Assembly (NCBI GenBank): GCA_009746045.1
Contig: RPFO01000225.1
Span: 979,090-1,043,089, forward strand
Direction: 5' to 3'
DNA: 64,000 bases
DNA from: Mesostigma viride
Lineage: Eukaryota; Streptophyta; Mesostigmatophyceae; Mesostigmatales; Mesostigmataceae
Within the stretch, counting starts at the first letter, position 1. Each line of letters begins with the position of its first letter. The notes under the pieces were generated by a model. That model was not told the DNA's origin. It did no database searches and saw only the letters and a program-made list of their open reading frames with translations. The position numbers were made by a program, and so were the translations under genes. Shown piece by piece: positions 55,627-64,000 of this stretch.

Positions 55627-57546
55627 CTAATAACCAAAGCCAAGGAGAGACAAAGAGAACACCAAGGCAGCCAAAGCGACGCCAATCTGTGCAAGGGCTC
55701 GGAGGCCCTCTGCGGCACTGCGGGGAGGAGGGGGGCGTGAAACTGGTGGTGGCGACCGTGGTGGCGGTGGTGGCGGCGACGCAGTCCCGGCCGCCTCCAC
55801 GCAGTGGTGGCAGGTGAGGCGGTTATCTGGGTCCATGGCAGTCTTGACTGCCTCGAGGCGCGCGTACTTGTCGCCATAATAGCGCGTCTTCCAGTCGGTC
55901 AGGTCGTAGGCGCTCTCACTAAAGTACGAGTTGGCGCCCAGCGCGTACACCTCGTCCAGGCTGCTTGGCTCGATGATGGTGAACACCAGGTGCAGCAGCG
56001 CGGAGCGGAAGCCAGAGCTAATGGACACGTTGGAGGCGCCCGCGCCCACCGCATCCAGGGACCCCAGGTTACCCGTGATGTCGTTGTAGATCTCGAAGGG
56101 AGAGCAGAAGTCGGTCGTCTTGCAGTTGCCCATGTGGCGCTTGAGCAGCGGTGCGACAGTCCCGTTGGCGATCACCGCGCGGCTCAACATGACCGAGGGA
56201 ACACCGCCGCCATACGCGATTTCTGGCCTGGGCGCGTAGTAGTTAGCGAGCGGGATGATCGGCTCCAGGCCGAGCGTCTTGCCGATCTCCCACCAGTTGG
56301 GGAAGCTCTCCTCCGTGTCCTCCGTGCGGTAGTCCGCGCTGATGTTCCTGAGCCCCTGCCACTTGTCGCGCACGCCCTCCTCGTTGATGCTGCCCTGGAA
56401 GTAGTACTTGGTGACAACGCTCCACCTGGCAGCGCAGGCGCCCTCGTCCTTCACAGGTGTCAGGAAGAAAAGGCCGCCCCACTTGGTGTCGAGCGTCTGC
56501 GCCCACTCCAGGTAGCCGTCCAGGAGCGCGTGCAAAGCGGTCTCGCCCGCGCCACAGTAGGACCCCTCCCACATGGCGGTCACACGGGTGAACCCCCCTG
56601 CAGGGATGTTGTGGACGCGCAGCGTGATAGCCGTCACCACGCCCCACGTGGACCCCCCGCCACCGCGCATGGCCAGCCACAGCTCGCTGCTGGTGCTGTG
56701 CGTCCACTCGGTGCTGTTCGGGCGCTGGCGGTATGTGCCAAGCGCGTTGGCCCGCACACGGTCACCATTGGCAGCAATCAGCTCAATCTCGAGAATGTTG
56801 TCAACGCCAAGGCCACGGGAAGGGGCCATGGGGCCATGGCCGCCACCCAGGGACCAACCCACAACGCCGACGGTCGCTGCCCACCCACTGGACAGGAACC
56901 GGTTCTGCTCGGCCGCTGCCTTGTGCGCCTCCCCGAACACCATGCCCGCGCCCAGCCTCACGCTAGGGCTGCCCAGCCCCTTGGCATCCGTCAGATCGAA
57001 CTCGGCGCCCTTCAAGAAGATGGTCCGAATCAGCAGCCCGTCGTCGCAGCTGTGGCGGTTGAGGAAGTCATGGCCAGTACCGGCCACGCAGACCTTCAGG
57101 TCATGGGCAGTTGCAAATAACACGAGCTCTTGGATGTGCTGCCAAGTCAAGGGGAAGGCAGTAAAGGCGGGTTGCCAGCCTTCATGGGGCGCATTGCGCG
57201 CGGTGACAACGCAGTAGGGGTCAAAGGTACCATCTTCGAAGCACGTGCCCGTCTGTGCTGTCACGTCCTCGGCATAGATTGGTTGAAGACCCGTGCTCTG
57301 GAAGAAGCCCCACATGGGCTGGTTATTCTCTCCATCCAGCGATGCAGGAATTGCTGTGGGATAAGGGTTCCCAGGACCTGCCCACGAAAGAGTACGGTTG
57401 GCTTCTGGGCTAAGCTTGGCACTTAAGGCCGCCAACTGTGCTGCCGTTGGCCAGCACGCCGAGCCGGGCGTGCAAAACCCGTCTGCATGCCCTAGTACAG
57501 AAAGGGCGAGGATTGCCGCAATTGCGGCTATCCAACTCGTCGCCAT
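55627..57546 (-). CDS. Berberine-bridge-like FAD-linked oxidase, secreted
   Basis: An intronless 639-residue frame. I start at the ATG at 57546 because it opens directly on a signal peptide (IAAIAAILALSVLGHADG); the frame extends 29 codons upstream. The PCMH-type FAD domain includes PLTWQHIQELVLFATAHDLK and GTGHDF, whose His is the usual covalent FAD site, then VGWSLGGGHGPMAPSRGLG and GGGGSTWGVVTAITLRV. Where classical berberine-bridge enzymes have a second, cysteinyl FAD link (CPTVG), this has AATVG, so single-linked FAD is inferred. The C-terminal BBE motif is YYGDKYARLEAVKTAMDPDN. A Pro/Ser-rich stretch (SPPPPPPRSPPP) and a terminal hydrophobic segment follow, suggesting cell-wall linkage or a GPI/membrane anchor. 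Substrate unknown; relatives oxidise sugars, alcohols or alkaloids with O2. Confidence 0.88.
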   Translation of the reverse strand: MATSWIAAIAAILALSVLGHADGFCTPGSACWPTAAQLAALSAKLSPEANRTLSWAGPGNPYPTAIPASLDGENNQPMWGFFQSTGLQPIYAEDVTAQTGTCFEDGTFDPYCVVTARNAPHEGWQPAFTAFPLTWQHIQELVLFATAHDLKVCVAGTGHDFLNRHSCDDGLLIRTIFLKGAEFDLTDAKGLGSPSVRLGAGMVFGEAHKAAAEQNRFLSSGWAATVGVVGWSLGGGHGPMAPSRGLGVDNILEIELIAANGDRVRANALGTYRQRPNSTEWTHSTSSELWLAMRGGGGSTWGVVTAITLRVHNIPAGGFTRVTAMWEGSYCGAGETALHALLDGYLEWAQTLDTKWGGLFFLTPVKDEGACAARWSVVTKYYFQGSINEEGVRDKWQGLRNISADYRTEDTEESFPNWWEIGKTLGLEPIIPLANYYAPRPEIAYGGGVPSVMLSRAVIANGTVAPLLKRHMGNCKTTDFCSPFEIYNDITGNLGSLDAVGAGASNVSISSGFRSALLHLVFTIIEPSSLDEVYALGANSYFSESAYDLTDWKTRYYGDKYARLEAVKTAMDPDNRLTCHHCVEAAGTASPPPPPPRSPPPVSRPPPPRSAAEGLRALAQIGVALAALVFSLSLLGFGY

Positions 57547-58050
57547 AGTCTTGCCTAGTCCGGTCGATGCAATCAGCGGAGACGACAATTTAGGCTGCGG
57601 CGGTCCTCGTCGCGAGGTGAGGCTAATATCCAAATTTTAGTAACAACAAGCGCTCTTATCTCTACCGTGTCGTGCATGGCGTGCCGCCACCGTCGATTGT
57701 GCGTGCTCACCCAAAAGAGGCTTTCGAAGATTTGAGTTTTCAGGTGTGGATTGAGAGAAGTCTCACGTGACCGCTCGCCTATTTAGTAGTATTTACGCAG
57801 TGCACTAGTACCCGTTAGTTGGTAACTGCCACGCTGATGCTGTGTTTATTGGAGATTATTGGCTCGTTACTGCCCACCCACGCGGCCAGGCCTACAGTTC
57901 TGTAGGACGTAGTGTTCTGTACGACGGCCGACGGGTGAACTGCGGTCTGCCCCCGTGCCCCTCCAACAGGTAACTGATAACGGTTGTAGCCAACTAGCCA
58001 TGTAGGCCACGATAACCCTGCGACAACAACAAATCCGGGCGATATTTTTC
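57547..58050. other. 5' flank of the oxidase gene
   Basis: This is the upstream region of the minus-strand oxidase gene and presumably holds its promoter. No motif can be named. No gene is seen on either strand. Confidence 0.4.
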
Positions 58051-58052
58051 AG

Positions 58053-58094
<42 letters not shown>

Positions 58095-58397
58095 CCACCG
58101 CGCCACAGGCACTAAGCCGCCCCGCCCACCGCCGGTGGCTTGCGCCACCTTTACCCCAGTCAACCCGTCGCCCCTCGGGTTGGGGACAACGCCTCCACCA
58201 TCCGACGGCCCCAATCCCTCGCGTCGCGTCTATGTGGTTTTTCGGCTACTACTTTGCGGTTTTCGGCTACCACTTTGCGGTTTTTCGGCTACCACTTTGC
58301 GGTTCTCGGGTGTACCTGTCCGTCTGTCCGTCAGATTCACCCATCTGACGGTCGTAAAACGTTGGGAGAGTAAATGGGTGGGAGAGATGAGCATTCC

Positions 58398-58432
<35 letters not shown>
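58053..58432 (+). repeat. (TTG)n microsatellites and a ~21-bp repeat
   Basis: (TTG)n runs lie at about 58055-58094 and 58398-58432. Between them, at about 58240-58305, three units of a 20-21-bp repeat (GCGGTTTTCGGCTACCACTT) are seen. No coding sequence is supported. Confidence 0.9.
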
Positions 58433-58433
<1 letters not shown>

Positions 58434-59458
58434 GTCCCACGCCGCACATGGGCAGCAGAGAATCTATAGTGGCCGAGGGCCGGATATATATAGTATCGGT
58501 GGTACTATCGGGGCACTGGGACATGGACGGTTGCATCATCGGATACCTCTATGAGTGAGTTCACAGCAAGATGTATCCTACACAGTACTGTAGCAATCGA
58601 TCGCACGCCAAGTAGCCTCGATGGGACCATATTTTTCAGACTCATTAGTCTGGATGCGCATCCAGACTCACCCAAGCCTATTGGCGCGGTACTCCAAGCA
58701 GTTCCGTAGCCTGCATACAAGGATCGCCTGTCGGCCTGTGGGCCCGCGGGCGCGTAAATTACTGTCTACAGGCCGTAAGTGCAAGACAGCAGACCCCCGG
58801 CAGCCATGGCGGGAGAAACATTCAGGATATTTACGGGGGCGGCATGGACATTCACCTAAACGTAGATTGACGTCTCAATACCTTGTTTCTCAGCACGAAA
58901 GTTAGCGTTAATTTCAATTCGATAGATAAGGCATTTTATCATGGATTTTCTCCAGAGCTTGACAGTGCTTGTCGTGGAAGACTGGCCCAATCCAGTAAAT
59001 CAAGTGTCGGCATTACTATCGATTGTTCCTTTGGACTGCTGCATTTGCCGATTGAGCTATACTTCGAAGAGTGATATTGCCTTGTTATGTTGCCAGGCGG
59101 AGCAAATGTCGCCAGGCGAGTTACCGTCGACTGTGCTCGTCATCACCTTGCAACCGTTGCAAGTACATGCACCTGGCGAGCGGGGTTGCTGGTGTTCTTT
59201 TCTTTCCTGCGAGCTGTCTTGGTTCTTCTGCGTTGTGCATTGTTTCTCGATGCATGTAGGAGCGCGCATATAAGCGGGCTTGCTTTCTTTGGGTCAGGTC
59301 CCGATGGTGCGTTGTCAATCGAGGGAGCCCGTCATAATTATTTTTATTGTTTTTATTTTTTATTTTTAAGCAGGCGTGCTTGTTGGGTATGGTTATTTAC
59401 TTGTGGTTATATACTTCATACTTATGGCTATATACTTTATAGTATTGTTCGCTGCCGA
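58433..59458. other. No gene recognised
   Basis: Only short frames without family resemblance or consistent splice signals are seen. There is a short T-rich stretch near 59340-59368. Confidence 0.4.
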
Positions 59459-59460
59459 GC

Positions 59461-60222
59461 AGCCATGGCTGTCATGGCTATCATGGCTGTCATGGCTGTC
59501 GTGGCTGTCATGGCTGTCATGGCTGTCAAGGCTGTCATGGCTGTCATGGCCGTCATGGCCGTCATGGCCGTCATGGCCGTCATGGCCGTCATGGCCGTCA
59601 TGGCCGTCATGGCCGTCATGGCCGTCATGGCCGTCATGGCCGTCATGGCCGTCATGGCCGTCATGGAAGTCATGGAAGTCATGGCCGTCATGGCTGTCGT
59701 GGCTGTCGTGGCTGTCGTGGCTGTCGTGGCTGTCATGGCCGTCATGGCCGTCATGGCCGTCATGGCCTTCATGGCCGTCATGGCCGTCGTGGCCGTCGTG
59801 GCCGTCGTGGCCGTCGTGGCCGTCGTGGCCGTCGTGGCCGTCGTGGCCGTCGTGGCCGTCGTGGCCGTCGTGGCCGTCGTGGCCGTCGTGGCCGTCGTGG
59901 CCGTCGTGGCTGTCGTGGCTGTCGTGGCTGTCGTGGCTGTCGTGGCTGTCGTGGCTGTCGTGGCCGTCATGGCCGTCATGGCTGTCATGGCCGTCATGGC
60001 TGTCATGTCGTGGCTGTCGTGGCTGTCGTGGCTGTCGTGGCTGTCGTGGCTGTCGTGGCTGTCGTGGCTGTCGTGGCTGTCGTGGCTGTCGTGGCTGTCG
60101 TGGAGTGTCATGGCTGTCATGGCTGTCATGGCTGTCATGGCTGTCATGGCTGTCATGGCTGTCATGGCTGTCATGGCTGTCATGGCTGTCATGGCTGTCA
60201 TGGCTGTCATGGCTGCCATTGT
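59461..60222 (+). repeat. 9-bp minisatellite, (C[A/G]TGGC[C/T]GT)n
   Basis: About 84 units of 9 bp. Four unit types, CATGGCTGT, CATGGCCGT, CGTGGCTGT and CGTGGCCGT, occur in homogeneous blocks rather than mixed. Rare variants include CATGGAAGT and CATGGCCTT, plus a few indels (near 60005 and 60104). It translates as MAV/VAV repeats in a long frame, but nothing beyond the repeat supports a gene. Confidence 0.95.
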
Positions 60223-60708
60223 TGTCGCCGCTATCGTTCCATATGGTCGATATGCGTTCAGTACTGCCTAGGTGTCTTGCATCGCTGACTTTTGTGCCCG
60301 TTTGCATCTCTGGGTTATTAACATAGCTGTATTGCTTGCATTGGTGGCTGTCTGTGATTGTTTGCCTTGTTGGTGCATGTGGTGATGGAACATGGGCCTC
60401 TGTTGAGAGGTCACGCAGCATTGACAGTGCTGTACACAATGTGCGGCAATTTTTGGCAGGTCGCCACCTTTCATCGTCTGAGTGGGCCCCACACGCAATC
60501 AGCCTCAACTAGTTATCTATGTACTAGGAGATTGGGGATGTGATATCGTCTTTGTGGTAAGTGCTCGCGGTGCTTGCTGCATGTGTGCTGGCTAGTGTTG
60601 GCATGTTGCTGGCTTGCTGGCTTTCTGGCTTTCTTGCATGCATCATGTGCATCTCTTGCGTTGTCGATGAGTACGGTGGGCAGACGCTGGCTGCTCAATT
60701 AAAGGAGA
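60223..60708. other. No gene recognised
   Basis: No gene or shared repeat is seen between the minisatellite and the reverse-transcriptase remnant. Confidence 0.4.
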
Positions 60709-61140
60709 GTGATGTCGTTGGCATAAATAAGCTCAGTGAGTAAATTCTGCTTGTTAGTCGGCCCCCCGTCCCCGGGCGCAGCCTGAATCTCGAGGCCTGG
60801 TGCACGGCCAGCAATGCTAGCAAAGCGGGCCCGTGCCTGGCGCACAACATAATTTAATCCACTACAATACAGTAATCCACTACAATAACGAACAGGTACG
60901 GTGATGCAGGACGCAGCCCTGCCAGACGCCGGTCTGCAACTTGGACATGGCGGGGTATTGCCGTGTTGAGCGCGCACTGAGGTGGTCGACCCCTCATACA
61001 GCGAGCGGATGACAGCAATCAGGGGGGTGGGTCGACGCGAGCGCGGGCCAGAACGGCCCAAAGAGCGTCCCAGAGAACAGAGTAAAATGCCTTGATAAAT
61101 GCGACGAAGATTGAGACGGCGGGAAACTCTGTCTCCATAT
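60709..61140 (-). pseudogene. LINE reverse-transcriptase fragment
   Basis: Two minus-strand frames carry recognisable LINE RT motifs. FVAFIKAFYSVLWDALWAVL (near 61110-61050) matches the FxDFxKAFDSVxxxxLW motif, and LIAVIRSLYEGSTTSVRAQ follows. The catalytic YADD box appears as YANDITLL (about 60735-60709), with Asp replaced by Asn. A small duplication (TAATCCACTACAATA near 60860-60890) and frameshifts disrupt the middle. It is clearly dead, but shows that an ORF2-bearing LINE has been present. Confidence 0.72.
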
Positions 61141-61179
61141 TACAGACAAACCATGGGGCTCCACATGTTAAAGAATATA

Positions 61180-61300
61180 TCCACGAGCCACGAGCCACGA
61201 GGTAGCCATGGCTGACGGCGGCGCTCATAACTTTCACGTTTGAGCACCGAATTTAGCCGTGAATATCACAATCGACGCGTCTTTCTACGACGCACATGCT
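61180..61300 (+). repeat. Family A 5' end fragment
   Basis: CACGAGCCACGAGGTAGCC, then CATAACTTTCACGTTTGAGC, matches the 5' ends of the elements at 47104 and 53650 over about 110 bp. It then jumps to unrelated sequence at about 61300 (after ACATGCTGAAATAGA), before the start codon would occur. Confidence 0.78.
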
Positions 61301-61424
61301 GAAATAGATAGACCGTGGCCATGTACATGTACGCCTCCTACAGGCACTATACCAGCTGAGCCACGCGCCTTATTTAGACACGTACATGTGTGCCTATGAT
61401 GTGCCACACCCCAGATGATTAATT

Positions 61425-61975
61425 AATTAATTAGAAACATAACTCCGTTGGGAGTACATGTAGCACATATCCCTGAGAAGGGGCATATGGCTTTTAATAC
61501 ATTCTGGGCTACTTCCTGCAAGGGTGGGAATGTAAGCTACCCTTGCTCTAGGTGCACCAGGGCACCTGCACCCTCATGATCTTCACACTATGCCCATGCA
61601 GCTAAGGGGGAGTATGTCATGTGGGGGAAGATCATCATGGCTATACAAGAGCTAGGGCATGGCTTCTCGACAGAGAGCATCTCTCTGCGTAGCATTGAAT
61701 TGAATTGAATTGAATTGAATTGAATTGAATTGAATTGTAACATAACTCCGTTGGGAGCGGTATATGTAGCACGTAGCCCTTGAGAGGGGGCATATGGCCT
61801 ATCATACATCCTAAGCTACTTCCTGCAAGGGTCATGGGGATGTAAAGGACCCTTGCTCTAGGTGCACCAAGGCACTTGCATCCCCATGATCTTCAAGCTA
61901 TGCCCAGCGAAGGGGGAGCCTGTCATGGGGGCCGGGGGAAGATCAGCATAGCTATACAAAAGCTAGGGCAAGAAT
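61425..61975 (-). repeat. Two family A 3' ends in tandem, each with its own tail
   Basis: Minus-strand 3' UTR copies at about 61425-61694, with a (TTAA)n tail, and 61695-61975, with an (AATTC)n tail at 61695-61738. Each has the CTCCCAACGGAG hairpin beside its tail. Both are 5'-truncated without ORF1. The second appears to have inserted into the first. Confidence 0.8.
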
Positions 61976-61998
61976 CCGAAGAAGGACATGAGTTACGG

Positions 61999-62527
61999 AC
62001 AATGAATGCCGAGTTGTGCTGCCGCAACTGTAAGAGTAACTACATATCCTTGAGACCCATCGAAATCACCACAGACCGACCATGACGCCACTGTGGCGCA
62101 ACAGTGTTTACTTACGTCATAATCTATATCAACTGTGTGACTCTGCGCTCATGTCCCAGTTACTGGCACACTGGCCAACGACGAACCGGCCCTTTCCCGG
62201 GACTGTTCCCGGGTCAGCAGAACGTTTCTCGTCCACAATGCCAACAACATCCCAACCGGATCAAACCATTGTCAATCTTATCAACCATCGTCATGGCAAC
62301 GACATGCAACCACTCACGGGGGCTGCTCCGGGCTGTTCGAGAAGTTTAACCCCATGAAGACAACAAACTAGTTGTGAGGGAGAGAAACGAGCGAACAACG
62401 ACCACCATGGCCGCTGCGCTGCTCCTAAATACCTCCAAAAATCCCGGCATCCATGCGCTGTCGCATTTGCCAGCAAGCCGCCTGACGTGCAGTTAGACTG
62501 CCAGCAAAATGCAGAGCAAGTCTGTTC
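61999..62527 (+). repeat. Long direct repeat, copy 1
   Basis: 529 bp or more, starting ACAATGAATGCCGAGTTG, apparently identical to 63472-64000 (offset 1,473 bp). The true right limit is unknown because the second copy runs off the window. It could be an LTR pair of a short LTR element or one period of a satellite. No primer-binding site or polypurine tract is evident. Open frames in it show no known domain. Confidence 0.85.
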
Positions 62528-63471
62528 GACAACCACGTGCGAGCCAGCACACCGCACACTACGATCTGCGTATCTAGCTTTGTCAGATGGACTGAACATC
62601 ATTCCGTCTGGACAATACAAAAGATTCATAACTGCCAAATGTCACGCACCGGAATATTGCGCAAGCCACCAAGGCTTTGCGCCCCAAAGTCTTGCGCCTG
62701 AACCTAAGTCAGGTCACCTAAGACTGTCACTCTAGAAATTCAGGCCTTTCCGGCGCGGCGCTCCACACCGGCCCAAGGAACAAAGCCTGCGGCCTACTGA
62801 ATCGGAACCAACCAAACGTCGGTAACGATTCCGATTACGGCAACCGCGTAACTTCTTGAGTGCACGGACGTAAATGATCACGGACGTGACAGCTGTCGCG
62901 TTTGCGTGCCATTATATCCTAGCCTATCACTTGGAAGGCATATCCATAGCAATAGAGTACTCTTGTGTGTGATCCACTATATTCCCCCCCACTTTTTAGC
63001 TCGAAAAAATGAAGAGCCAAAAAGTCAAAAAGAGGATCACATAGGGAAAAAAAAATTCCCACGACAGGACCACACATGCTTTTCAAATAGGCTAAGCAAT
63101 AACCTCTTCAGTGCTTTTTCAAGGATAAGCATAACCCTCTTCATGGCTTTTTCAAGGATAAGCCTAATCCTCTTCATAGCTTTTTAAAGGATAAGCTTAA
63201 TCCTCTTCCAAGTGCTTGATTCTGCAAGCAGCTTGGGTATATCTCCGGCTCAGGCTGATCAAATATCTCCGGCTCAGGCTGTCCGAACTGAACCCGCCAA
63301 GGGTTGTTCGCTCGTTTAAATAAAGTGGAAATGATAGGTGTGGTCCTTGACGGCACCACCACCTTCATGACAGGCAGCGCAGCCAGCCGATATTTATATT
63401 ATGAAGATTGCAATAATGCTTTATGATGAAAGCAATGCCCAAACCATTCATTCCATAACATTTGACAAATT
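62528..63471. other. Spacer between the direct repeats
   Basis: No gene is seen. It includes the 33-bp repeat at 63080-63210 and two copies of ATCTCCGGCTCAGGCTG near 63240-63282. Confidence 0.5.
63080..63210 (+). repeat. 33-bp minisatellite, about four copies
   Basis: Units of 33 bp (AGGATAAGC-TAA-CCTCTTCAT-GGCTTTTTCA pattern), the first and last partial. It lies between the two long direct repeats. Confidence 0.85.
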
Positions 63472-64000
63472 ACAATGAATGCCGAGTTGTGCTGCCGCAA
63501 CTGTAAGAGTAACTACATATCCTTGAGACCCATCGAAATCACCACAGACCGACCATGACGCCACTGTGGCGCAACAGTGTTTACTTACGTCATAATCTAT
63601 ATCAACTGTGTGACTCTGCGCTCATGTCCCAGTTACTGGCACACTGGCCAACGACGAACCGGCCCTTTCCCGGGACTGTTCCCGGGTCAGCAGAACGTTT
63701 CTCGTCCACAATGCCAACAACATCCCAACCGGATCAAACCATTGTCAATCTTATCAACCATCGTCATGGCAACGACATGCAACCACTCACGGGGGCTGCT
63801 CCGGGCTGTTCGAGAAGTTTAACCCCATGAAGACAACAAACTAGTTGTGAGGGAGAGAAACGAGCGAACAACGACCACCATGGCCGCTGCGCTGCTCCTA
63901 AATACCTCCAAAAATCCCGGCATCCATGCGCTGTCGCATTTGCCAGCAAGCCGCCTGACGTGCAGTTAGACTGCCAGCAAAATGCAGAGCAAGTCTGTTC
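63472..64000 (+). repeat. Long direct repeat, copy 2 (cut by window end)
   Basis: It appears identical to 61999-62527 as far as the window shows. Identity this high implies recent duplication, LTR pairing or concerted homogenisation. Confidence 0.85.

Noticed and set aside
56112-57120. Plus-strand frame of 438 codons opposite the oxidase gene
   Set aside because: It is an antisense shadow of the GC-rich oxidase gene, which has a signal peptide and clear FAD-domain motifs.
58055-58432. Telomere-like or centromeric repeat
   Set aside because: The arrays are plain (TTG)n and a 20-21-bp repeat, not a known telomere unit such as TTTAGGG or TTTTAGGG.
59087-60508. Long MAV/VAV, SWL/SWP and DSHDGH repeat frames
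   Set aside because: They come from the 9-bp minisatellite. No flanking domain, codon bias or splice structure supports a gene.
61999-64000. Definite LTR retrotransposon
   Set aside because: There is no polypurine tract before the second copy, no clear primer-binding site after the first, and no gag or pol; the end of the second repeat is outside the window, so only a direct repeat is called.

Overview
This window is eukaryotic nuclear DNA. It is GC-rich, carries two multi-exon genes with canonical GT-AG introns and one intronless gene, and is densely seeded with LINE-type retroelements, small DNA transposons and very large tandem arrays. The gene content (a RAD51D-type recombinase paralog and a secreted berberine-bridge-like oxidase with an algal-style proline-rich tail) suits a unicellular green alga or a similar protist. 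The exact lineage is an inference and is not proven by the sequence.

Layout. 0-9 kb is a retroelement graveyard: an ORF1-like LINE pseudogene (family B), a 1.5-kb GGAC/GGAT tetranucleotide array, 3' ends of families B and C, diverged 393-bp-type repeats and broken pol fragments. 9.04-20.88 kb on the minus strand is a complete RAD51D-like gene; ten exons join with matching phases. The intron after its Walker A exon holds a ~1.36-kb TTAA-flanked piggyBac-like element and a ~4-kb, 27-bp minisatellite. 21.83-43.55 kb on the plus strand is a 24-exon gene for a coiled-coil protein of about 3,313 residues; it diverges from RAD51D across a 952-bp intergenic region. 43.7-54.8 kb is a nest of LINE-derived elements, including two intact ORF1-only copies (449 and 448 residues) and a 393-bp tandem repeat bounded by a 9-bp duplication. 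54.8-55.4 kb is a 588-bp inverted-repeat element. 55.63-57.55 kb on the minus strand is a berberine-bridge-like FAD oxidase. 57.5-64 kb holds microsatellites, a 9-bp minisatellite, a broken LINE reverse transcriptase, more LINE ends, and a long direct repeat running off the right edge.

Three themes stand out. First, several tandem arrays in both multi-exon genes are anchored on splice junctions. The largest arises from the RAD51D Walker A exon end, so that each of roughly 145-150 units recreates the exon end plus a GT donor. Second, a LINE ORF1-like gene (coiled coil, RRM-like region, C-terminal domain) travels as a stand-alone element with its own 5' end, 3' UTR, 3' hairpin and A/T tail but no ORF2, while separate broken ORF2/RT pieces lie nearby. 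Third, the common unit variants in three unrelated arrays are transitions at CpG sites. No CRISPR, rRNA or clear tRNA gene was seen.
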